Positions 1 through 4,887 of a stretch of 5,218 bases of DNA are shown here, in pieces (within the stretch, counting starts at the first letter, position 1; every line of letters starts with the position of its first letter). Below the pieces are notes generated by a model. That model was not told the origin of the DNA, did not search any database, and was given only the letters and a program-made list of their open reading frames with translations. The position numbers and the translations under genes are program-made. Origin of the DNA: DGNJ01 sp002388905 (GTDB lineage Bacteria > Pseudomonadota > Gammaproteobacteria > Pseudomonadales > Porticoccaceae); the NCBI GenBank assembly GCA_036843405.1, contig DAITSJ010000041.1:1-5218 (forward strand). Reading direction: 5' to 3'.

Positions 1-62
1 GGATTTGAACCGCCGACCTCACCCTTACCAAGGGTGTGCTCTACCAACTGAGCTATATGAGC
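1..62 (-). tRNA. tRNA-Thr (anticodon GGT), 3' end cut by window edge
   Basis: Minus-strand tRNA that reads ACC/ACU threonine codons. The 5' acceptor strand GCTCATA starts at base 62, followed by a standard D-arm (TAGCTCAG...GAGC). The anticodon arm is CACCC-TTGGTAA-GGGTG with anticodon GGT at bases 27-29, and the start of the T-arm (GGTTCAAATCC) runs off the window. The last 3' bases of the acceptor stem and the CCA lie outside. It is the last of four tRNAs in the cluster, 34 bases after tRNA-Gly, and corresponds in position and anticodon to E. coli thrT, which precedes tufB. Confidence 0.95.
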
Positions 63-96
63 AGCTAAACTTTTCCGGCTACGGCAACGCCGCGTC

Positions 97-170
<74 letters not shown>

Positions 171-218
171 CTTTTTTCACGTTAAACCCGCCTTCCGCCA
201 TAGACGCCAACCAGCGGC

Positions 219-392
219 GCCACAATCAAATGTTGGTGCAAGGGAGGATTATTCGCCATCTGCGATGGCTCACCCTCCGGGTCGGCTCTCTGCGTTCGCC
301 GCTCCCCGGTTCCGCTCGCAGCCTCTTCCTCGGCTGCCGACACCCCTTGCTCCGATGCCACTATCAAATTTTGGTGCAGGGGGGAGGATTCG
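219..392 (-). repeat. Direct repeat duplicating the tRNA-Tyr 3' end and trailer (rtT-like arrangement)
   Basis: Two direct copies begin at plus-strand bases 219 and 357, 138 bases apart. Each starts with a 22-base block GCCAC-(a/t)-ATCAAAT-(g/t)-TTGGTGCA that differs at only two positions. It is followed by a related purine-rich block ending GGAGGATT. The copy at 357-392 is the real 3' end of tRNA-Tyr plus its trailer. The copy at 219-255 is a remnant holding the CCA, part of the acceptor and T-stem strand, and about 17 bases of trailer, but no tRNA body. The stretch between them can form two perfect stems on the transcript: 255-260 with 264-269 (loop 3), and 318-323 with 332-337 (loop 8). 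In E. coli the tyrT operon has 178-base repeats, each ending in the 3' part of tRNA-Tyr, and yields rtT RNA. The likeness here is in layout; homology is not shown. Confidence 0.7.
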
Positions 393-455
393 AACCTCCG
401 AAGCTTGCGCGTCAGATTTACAGTCTGATCCCTTTGGCCACTCGGGAACCCCTGC
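372..455 (-). tRNA. tRNA-Tyr (anticodon GTA)
   Basis: Complete class II tRNA of 84 bases with a long variable arm and encoded CCA (bases 372-374). Acceptor strands GCAGGGG and CCCCTGC pair fully; discriminator is A. The anticodon arm is CAGAC-TGTAAAT-CTG with GTA at bases 419-421, and the T-arm carries GGTTCGAATCC. It corresponds to E. coli tyrU by position. A strong promoter-like sequence lies about 70 bases upstream and a partial copy of its 3' end lies downstream at 219-255. Confidence 0.97.
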
Positions 456-524
456 CTGAAACCAATTGCTTGCTGCCCGCGCGGCGGCGCCAGCGGCCCG
501 ACACACCCGTGCAAAAGGGCGGGT

Positions 525-553
525 ATTTTCCTTGCTCAACCCGGCAATGTCAA
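525..553 (-). promoter_or_regulatory. Candidate internal sigma70 promoter ahead of tRNA-Tyr
   Basis: On the minus strand a perfect -35 box TTGACA (bases 548-553) is followed after 17 bases by GAAAAT (525-530), which matches four of six -10 positions. The sequence just after it (ACCCGCCC) is GC-rich, as in promoters of stable RNA genes under stringent control (family knowledge). It lies in the 132-base gap between tRNA-Thr(TGT) and tRNA-Tyr, so it would drive tRNA-Tyr, tRNA-Gly, tRNA-Thr(GGT) and perhaps the following gene. A short stem (ACCCG/CGGGT, 520-524 with 505-509) would lie at the start of the transcript. Confidence 0.55.
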
Positions 554-587
554 CACAACGGGATGGCCGGATAGCATGTTTTGAATA

Positions 588-663
588 TGGAGCTGGCGAG
601 AGGAGTCGAACCCCCGACCGGCTGATTACAAGTCAGCTGCTCTACCAACTGAGCTACGCCAGC
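588..663 (-). tRNA. tRNA-Thr (anticodon TGT)
   Basis: Complete minus-strand tRNA of 76 bases with encoded CCA (588-590). Acceptor strands GCTGGCG and CGCCAGC pair fully; discriminator is T. The anticodon arm is GCTGA-CTTGTAA-TCAGC with TGT at bases 628-630. The T-stem (GGGGG/CCTCT) contains two G-U type pairs. It reads ACA/ACG codons. It is first in the cluster, 30 bases after the SPOR gene stop, and matches E. coli thrU in position and anticodon. Confidence 0.97.
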
Positions 664-690
664 ATATTGCCACGATTTTCGGGATGCGGG

Positions 691-719
691 ATTCTATTGG
701 AACTGGAGGCGGGAAGCAA
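691..719 (-). promoter_or_regulatory. Promoter of the tRNA operon, overlapping the SPOR gene stop codon
   Basis: On the minus strand TTGCTT (714-719) and TAGAAT (691-696) are separated by exactly 17 bases. The first three bases of the -10 box are the TAG stop codon of the SPOR-like gene. The bases after the -10 box (CCCGCATCCCG) are GC-rich, the discriminator type linked to stringent control of stable RNA (established for tRNA/rRNA promoters). Transcription would begin roughly 20-25 bases before tRNA-Thr(TGT). Confidence 0.65.
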
Positions 720-1431
720 CTGTCTGGCAACTTGTCGTCCGAAATTGCCGGTTAACGCCGTCCGGGTCACGCGCGATTACCGGCATTTGGTCGGCATCGG
801 CGGTCTCTTCACCGGGAATCAAGACCCAGAACCGGCGCCTGAGCTGGGGAACTTCATGCAGGCTTACACTGTACCCTTGGTCCCGGAGTTGGTTGCGATA
901 GCGCAGGGCATTTTCCCGGTCATTAAACACCCCCACGGAGAGAATGTCTTCAATATCTCCGAGCGTGGCGGCGAAATGGTCGATATTGTCGGCGCGCAGC
1001 CTTTCCCTGATTGCCCGGGCTGCGGCCTCGGCCCTTGGCATCGGCAGATACACCCAGTGTTCGACGGCAACCTCCCGGGCTCGGCTGACAACCCGGATTT
1101 CCGTCGCACCCCCGAAGCGCTCCCGGAGAGCCCGGGCCCGGGCCTGCTCTTCGAGCGGACCCAGGAGCCAGCATGTCGACCGTTTATCCGGAAACGACGG
1201 CCAGGACAGTTCCCGTTTTGGCACCGCCAGGGTAACCAGTTCTGCGACCGGGAGATCAGGCGGCACCAGACCGGAATCCGGCACGCTTTCTCCCAGAAAT
1301 CGTATGGCTTCAGGGGTTGTTTCGCCGCGTCCTTCAGGCCTCATCGGAGATGAGTTCTCATCCGGGACGGTATACCAGAGCCACAAAACCGGGTTAGCCA
1401 GCACGAGGGTCAGGGCTATCCAGCGAATCAA
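694..1431 (-). CDS. SPOR-like repeat protein, inner-membrane anchored
   Basis: A 245-residue protein of unknown exact role. Residues 3-20 form a hydrophobic N-terminal segment, probably an uncleaved membrane anchor. A variable, Pro/Glu-rich linker of about 60 residues follows, then a periplasmic alpha/beta region at about 85-207. The clearest SPOR-type unit is residues 164-206: LSVGVF, then an Ala/Arg-rich helix, then GYSV and RRFWVLIPG. A weaker unit at 87-130 has the same plan (CWLLGP ... VEHWVYLP). SPOR domains bind peptidoglycan stripped of stem peptides, and a SPOR-like protein gene is common beside coaX in Pseudomonas-type genomes (recalled, not searched). The start is TTG at 1431, overlapping the coaX stop as TTGA, with a GGGGAG ribosome binding site 8 bases upstream. 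Translation is probably coupled to coaX. An alternative start is GTG at residue 10, but that would cut the membrane segment. Confidence 0.75.
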   Translation of the reverse strand: MIRWIALTLVLANPVLWLWYTVPDENSSPMRPEGRGETTPEAIRFLGESVPDSGLVPPDLPVAELVTLAVPKRELSWPSFPDKRSTCWLLGPLEEQARARALRERFGGATEIRVVSRAREVAVEHWVYLPMPRAEAAARAIRERLRADNIDHFAATLGDIEDILSVGVFNDRENALRYRNQLRDQGYSVSLHEVPQLRRRFWVLIPGEETADADQMPVIARDPDGVNRQFRTTSCQTVASRLQFQ

Positions 1432-2156
1432 AGCGGCTGCTCCCCTGGCGGCAGAACGATTTCAAGCCCTTCCATCACCATATCCGGTGCCTGCCAGGTT
1501 TCGGTGTCCGCTTCCAGCCACGGCACAAGCACGGAGGCATCACCGCCCGTCAGGTACAGCACCCGGGCACCGGAGACGGCCAGCGCCTGGCGGATCACAC
1601 CAATGGCGCCTGTCAAAGCGCCGTGGGAAACCGCTTCAACGGTGGACCGGCCCGGTGCCAGGGAAGCCTTGTCACGGGACTCCACCCTTACTCCCCAGGT
1701 GCTCACACCCAGGCTCGAAGCCATCAAACGCAGGCCCGGGAGAATGTAGCCGCCCAGGTGTCGCCCTCCGCCGTCGACCATATCCACTGTCAGGGCAGTT
1801 CCCGCACTCACCACGACCAGGGGGCGGCGACAGCGTTGCCAGGCGGCGACGGTAATCAGCCAGCGATCAACCCCCAGCTGGCCGGCATCCATGTAGCCAC
1901 AGCGAACACCGCCGGCGCCGTCGACGACTGCCGCGAATTCCGGCACTACTTGCCACCGGGCCCAGGCCCAGTGCTCGACGTCAGCGCGTAAAGACCCTAC
2001 CACGGATGCCACCCGCACTCGTCTCACAGGATCCGCCAAATGTGCAACGTTCGCCAGGCCCTCTCTTGTAGCAACACTGCCGGCATCCCTTGTCTCACCG
2101 TTTTCCGTGAGCCGCCATTTGATACGCGTATTGCCAATATCCAGGTCCAGAATCAC
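1428..2156 (-). CDS. coaX: Type III pantothenate kinase
   Basis: Phosphorylates pantothenate to 4'-phosphopantothenate, the first step of coenzyme A synthesis in the cytoplasm. Its 242 residues fit the family (about 240-260). Visible motifs of this acetate/sugar-kinase fold are: DIGNT at 6-10 (phosphate loop), LGVDRW at 94-99 with D97 as the expected catalytic base, SAGTALTVD at 117-125, HLGGYILPG at 133-141, STVEAV at 171-176 and TGGDA at 203-207. In P. aeruginosa the first residue of the SAGTA block is Asp and is thought to help bind the monovalent cation; here it is Ser117. The start is GTG at 2156, overlapping the birA stop as GTGA, and only a weak GGGGCG lies upstream, so translation is probably coupled to birA. 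The gene sits where E. coli carries the unrelated type I kinase coaA. Confidence 0.95.
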   Translation of the reverse strand: MILDLDIGNTRIKWRLTENGETRDAGSVATREGLANVAHLADPVRRVRVASVVGSLRADVEHWAWARWQVVPEFAAVVDGAGGVRCGYMDAGQLGVDRWLITVAAWQRCRRPLVVVSAGTALTVDMVDGGGRHLGGYILPGLRLMASSLGVSTWGVRVESRDKASLAPGRSTVEAVSHGALTGAIGVIRQALAVSGARVLYLTGGDASVLVPWLEADTETWQAPDMVMEGLEIVLPPGEQPL

Positions 2157-3124
2157 TGCGCGCCCCGCAGGGAAATTTCGCCACCGCTGAATTCCTGAAC
2201 CTGGCCATTTATCTCGAGCTGGAGGGCGCCATTGTCGGCGACTCCCGCCGCCCTTCCGCCTATTTGCCGGCTGGGGGTCGCCAATGTCACGGCTTGGTCC
2301 CTTAGCGCATCATTGGCCTGCCATTCTTCCCGGTATTCCCGAAAGCCTGTGGCCGGGAATTTCGCCAGTAACGGGATGATCTGCGCCAATAATCCGGCCG
2401 TCAGGCGGTTTCTCGAAACCGGACCCATTTCGGTTACGTCGGCCCAGGGTTGATCGATTGGGGCGGCGTCGGTGCCGCTCATGCCGACATTGAGGCCGAC
2501 ACCGATCACCAGCTGACACAGGTCCGATGGGTCTCCCTGCATTTCGACCAGAATTCCGCCCAACTTCTTGCCACCGAGAAGTATGTCATTGGGCCATTTA
2601 AGGCGACAGGCATCGGAGCCGGTGGCAGCAACAACGGCACGTCTGACCGCCACGCCCACGGCAAGGCTCAGGCCCTCTACAACGGCGGCACCGTTCTCGA
2701 AATTCCAGCCGATGGAAAGGTAAAGATTGCGACCGTAGGGGCTGACCCAGGATCGCCCGCGCCGGCCGCGGCCTTGAATTTGCCGCTCAGCCAGGCACAC
2801 GAGGCCATGAAAGTCGCTACTGTGACGTTGCTCCATAAGATAGCTGTTGGTGGACGCCAGTTCATCGTGCACCTCCACACGACTGATCGCGCCACGGACT
2901 TCCCCGTGCAGGAGCCCGGTGATTCTTGCATGACTGAGCAGGTCCAGCCCCCCCGGGATCCGGTAACCCCTTCCCCTGACTGATTCCACGGAAATGCCAC
3001 GATCCTCCAGTTTCTGCAATTGTTTCCAGATCGCCGCGCGGGAAATACCGAGACTTTCGCCCAGGTCTCTGCCGGAGTGAACACCACCGTCGGCCAGCAT
3101 TTCAATCAAACGCCTTTCTGTCAT
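2153..3124 (-). CDS. birA: Biotin--protein ligase / biotin operon repressor
   Basis: Makes biotinyl-5'-AMP from biotin and ATP and transfers biotin to the carrier lysine of acetyl-CoA carboxylase; class II members also repress biotin synthesis genes. From ATG 3124 it has 323 residues, close to the 321 of E. coli BirA. Residues 18-43 form an N-terminal winged helix-turn-helix (LGESLGISRAAIWKQL). The catalytic domain shows ASTN at 90-93, the biotin-binding loop GRGRRGR at 118-124, KWPND at 176-180, KKLGGILVE at 186-194 and GVGLNV at 208-213. The C-terminal SH3-like domain ends GGEISLRG (314-321). An AGGG site lies 8 bases before ATG 3124. A longer frame opens with TTG at 3181 but lacks a ribosome binding site and extends past the family N-terminus. 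It heads the birA-coaX-SPOR unit. I see no strong promoter in the 159 bases upstream. Confidence 0.96.
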   Translation of the reverse strand: MTERRLIEMLADGGVHSGRDLGESLGISRAAIWKQLQKLEDRGISVESVRGRGYRIPGGLDLLSHARITGLLHGEVRGAISRVEVHDELASTNSYLMEQRHSSDFHGLVCLAERQIQGRGRRGRSWVSPYGRNLYLSIGWNFENGAAVVEGLSLAVGVAVRRAVVAATGSDACRLKWPNDILLGGKKLGGILVEMQGDPSDLCQLVIGVGLNVGMSGTDAAPIDQPWADVTEMGPVSRNRLTAGLLAQIIPLLAKFPATGFREYREEWQANDALRDQAVTLATPSRQIGGRAAGVADNGALQLEINGQVQEFSGGEISLRGAQ

Positions 3125-3283
3125 AGCTTGAGCCCTATCGTTTCCATCGCCCTTCGGCCAGGCCCCCTCAGGCTTTATCAAGGCACCATTATGGCGCCAA
3201 TGCCGTATCTTGGACAGGCCGACTGGCGAGCCGGACGGGCCCTGTGCTTAACTGATCTGAAAGCCAACGTGTCGGTGTATCCC

Positions 3284-4204
3284 GTGAGCCTTCTTTTTTA
3301 CTCGCCACCCACGTGCTTGCGCCATGAGATGCAACCCAGCCACCCGGAATCGCCGAAACGGCTGGACGCGATCAGAGACCGCATAGCCAGCATCGACTGG
3401 CAGGGACGACTGCTGGTGCGCGATGCCCCGGCTCTTGCCATGGAGAGACTCTATGACATACATCCCGAACATTACGTCAACCTGATACTTGGACTGAGCC
3501 CGGGCGAGGGTCTCGTTGCCCTGGATGGCGACACCTCGATCAACAAACATTCATTGACTGCTGCCCTCGATGCCGCCGGTGCAGGCTGTGAAGCCGTCGA
3601 ACAGGTTCTGCGCCGGCAGGGGGACCGCGCTTTTTGCTCCGTGCGTCCACCAGGGCATCACGCGGAATCGACACAGGCCATGGGGTTCTGCCTGTTCAAC
3701 TCGGTCGCCCTCGCAGCCCAGAGAGCTCTGGACCTGGGCGCCGACCGGGTAGCCATTATCGACTTCGATGTTCATCACGGCAACGGCACCGTGGAGATTT
3801 TTCAGGACCGCCCGGAAGTGCTGGTTTGCTCATCCTTTCAGTACCCCTTCTACCCCGGCCGCCACGACAGGGTCAACCGCGAAAATATCATTCTCAACCC
3901 GCTTTCGGCGGGCACGGGCGGCGACGAGTTCCGGCGTACCGTGGAAAGTTCCTGGCAAAAGGCTGTCGCTCGCCACCGGCCGGATGTGATTCTGGTTTCC
4001 GCCGGTTTCGACGCGCACCGGGACGACCCGCTGGGTGGTCTTGACCTTCTGGAAACGGATTTTCAATGGGTTTCGGAATTGATTGTGGATATGGCCGAGC
4101 AGCACTGTGGGGGCAGGGTGGTATCCCTGCTGGAAGGAGGCTACAACCTGCCGGCACTGAGCAATAGCGTGGCGGCGCATCTCCTGGCTCTGGCGGCATT
4201 GTAA
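3284..4204 (+). CDS. Histone deacetylase family (zinc amidohydrolase) protein
   Basis: Member of the arginase/deacetylase fold that removes acetyl groups from lysines, polyamines or similar amides; the true substrate in bacteria is usually unknown. From GTG 3284 it has 306 residues, the usual length of bacterial members. All catalytic features are visible: the His pair in PPGHHAE (H125, H126), zinc ligands D162 and H164 in DFDVHHGNGT and D243 in SAGFDAH, and the transition-state Tyr287 in LEGGYN. GFCLFNS (134-140) and the N-terminal HPESPKRL (20-27) are also typical. The start is uncertain. GTG 3284 has a weak GGTG six bases upstream and gives the family N-terminus (VSLLFYSPPTC). ATG 3191, with AAGG seven bases upstream, would add 31 unrelated residues; GTG 3269 and 3275 are also possible. 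It stands alone, divergent from birA and convergent with the rRNA operon. No clear promoter is seen. Confidence 0.92.
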   Translation: MSLLFYSPPTCLRHEMQPSHPESPKRLDAIRDRIASIDWQGRLLVRDAPALAMERLYDIHPEHYVNLILGLSPGEGLVALDGDTSINKHSLTAALDAAGAGCEAVEQVLRRQGDRAFCSVRPPGHHAESTQAMGFCLFNSVALAAQRALDLGADRVAIIDFDVHHGNGTVEIFQDRPEVLVCSSFQYPFYPGRHDRVNRENIILNPLSAGTGGDEFRRTVESSWQKAVARHRPDVILVSAGFDAHRDDPLGGLDLLETDFQWVSELIVDMAEQHCGGRVVSLLEGGYNLPALSNSVAAHLLALAAL

Positions 4205-4286
4205 GCAGTACGGCCAATAAAGCGTTCCCCGGGGACCTGGCGAGTGTATTGGGTATCGCCCGCCATGGAAGGAGGGTGGATCTGTC

Positions 4287-4451
4287 ATGCAGGACGCAAT
4301 GGCAGATCAGATCAGCGCCAGTTGCCCAACAAGTTGCCCGGCACACAGTAAAACGCCCTGGGAACATGCCCCACGATCGAGATGCGTACTTTGGGTACCA
4401 AAATTGGTCGGGGCGTTTATTTTAAAAGCCTGGCGAAAGCTGGCCCCGTGA
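4287..4451 (+). CDS. Small open reading frame, 54 codons, unknown
   Basis: Starts ATG at 4287 and stops TGA at 4449-4451. An AGGAGG ribosome binding site lies at 4270-4275, with 11 bases before the ATG, the best-looking site in this region. The product would be a basic peptide with a short near-repeat SCPTSCPA (12-19) and a hydrophobic-basic C-terminus (VLWVPKLVGAFILKAWRKLAP region, residues 34-54). I do not recognise it. The frame crosses the AAACGCCC/GGGCGTTT inverted repeat, which could be terminator structure instead. A second short frame from ATG 4265 overlaps it in another register. It may be chance. Confidence 0.2.
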   Translation: MQDAMADQISASCPTSCPAHSKTPWEHAPRSRCVLWVPKLVGAFILKAWRKLAP

Positions 4452-4500
4452 CCAACGGGAACGCTTTGGGTCGAGACGGCCCCGCGCAGCGCCTTGGGTC

Positions 4501-4521
4501 TGACCTACGTAGGTCATCGCC
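4501..4521. repeat. 16-base palindrome and 13-base inverted copy of the 5S 3' end
   Basis: Bases 4501-4516 (TGACCTACGTAGGTCA) are a perfect palindrome. Bases 4509-4521 (GTAGGTCATCGCC) on the plus strand are identical to the 3'-terminal part of the 5S rRNA, which lies on the minus strand at 4608-4596. The two form a 13-base inverted repeat around the rRNA terminator. A chance exact match of this length so close by is unlikely; it may be a remnant of a 5S copy or a structural element. Confidence 0.6.
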
Positions 4522-4545
4522 TCGCGGACGCCATCATCGAGGCAT

Positions 4546-4581
4546 AAAAAAACTCCAGCACCTTTCGGGTACTGGAGTTTT
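4546..4581 (-). terminator. Rho-independent terminator of the rRNA operon, probably bidirectional
   Basis: On the minus strand CTCCAG (4577-4572) pairs with CTGGAG (4558-4553), extended inside by ACCC/GGGT-type pairs around a GAAA-containing loop, and is followed by seven T residues (4552-4546). It starts about 10 bases after the 5S 3' end. The plus strand also shows the stem followed by TTTT, so it could stop transcripts coming from the deacetylase gene. Confidence 0.9.
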
Positions 4582-4590
4582 CTATTTAGA

Positions 4591-4709
4591 AGCCTGGCGA
4601 TGACCTACTCTCACATGGGGAAGCCCCACACTACCATCGGCGATGCTTCGTTTCACTTCTGAGTTCGGAATGGGTTCAGGTGGTTCCAAAGCTCTATGGT
4701 CGCCAGGCA
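4591..4709 (-). rRNA. rrf: 5S ribosomal RNA
   Basis: About 119 bases on the minus strand. The ends pair (TGCCTGGCG at 4709 with CGCCAGGCT at 4591). Universal blocks are present: CCGAACTCAGAAGTGAAAC, GCCGATGGTAGTGTGGGG and CCCCATGTGAGAGTAGGTCA. The GGAACCACCTGA and CATGTGAGAGTAGGTCATCG versions resemble Pseudomonas/Marinobacter-type 5S more than E. coli. The ends are set by pairing and may be off by one or two bases. Confidence 0.96.
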
Positions 4710-4887
4710 AACTGGTATGAATCCGCAGCGCTTTTCCAACCCGGGCCTTCAGGCACGGATATGCGGGCTGCGTCTTCAAATAGGGTGTGAATTGATTGAA
4801 GCTGGCCGGTTTTAGTGCCGGCAATCAGGATAAGCCTGTATCTGTCACACAACTGTCGCAACGGTTGCGCACAATCATCTCTGTTAT
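4710..4887 (-). other. 23S-5S spacer, no tRNA
   Basis: 178 bases of the rRNA precursor between 23S and 5S. I find no tRNA in it. A small stem GCCGG/CCGGC with an 8-base loop lies near 4804-4821, and GCAAC/GTTGC near 4857-4867 may be part of the processing stems for RNase III or RNase E. It contains no coding frame worth reporting. Confidence 0.75.

Larger units (their letters stand above)
4205..4545. other. Intergenic region between deacetylase gene and rRNA terminator
   Basis: 341 bases with no recognised gene. Contents: a 10-base palindrome TCCCCGGGGA just after the deacetylase stop; the 54-codon candidate described separately; an 8-base inverted repeat AAACGCCC (4351-4358) / GGGCGTTT (4411-4418) followed by ATTTTAAAA, which could serve as a poor terminator for the plus-strand gene; a TTTGG-GTA-CCAAA hairpin within its loop; a perfect 16-base palindrome at 4501-4516; and a GCCTCG/CGAGGC stem (4519-4524 with 4538-4543). 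Confidence 0.6.

Noticed and set aside
181..210. Weak promoter-like pair TTGGCG-18-TTTAAC ahead of tRNA-Gly
   Set aside because: Only four of six matches in each box and an 18-base spacer; not strong enough to call.
219..255. Partial tRNA-Tyr copy as a prophage or island attachment site
   Set aside because: The two copies are only 138 bases apart with no integrase or foreign genes between them, so a local duplication fits better.
182..514. 110-residue minus-strand frame containing two PLHQ-x-LIVA repeats
   Set aside because: It runs straight through tRNA-Tyr. The peptide repeat is simply the DNA repeat of the tRNA 3' end in translation. Noted only because E. coli tyrT repeats also contain a short frame.
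466..1353. 295-residue plus-strand frame
   Set aside because: It is antisense to tRNA-Thr(TGT) and to the SPOR gene; no family motif is visible.
944..1855. 303-residue plus-strand frame
   Set aside because: It lies antisense to the SPOR and coaX genes, and its Arg/Pro/Ser-rich content is typical of shadows in GC-rich DNA.
3125..3283. Search for promoters between birA and the deacetylase gene
   Set aside because: CATAAT (minus strand, 3193-3188) and TATCTT (plus, 3206-3211) look like -10 boxes, but neither has a fitting -35 box.
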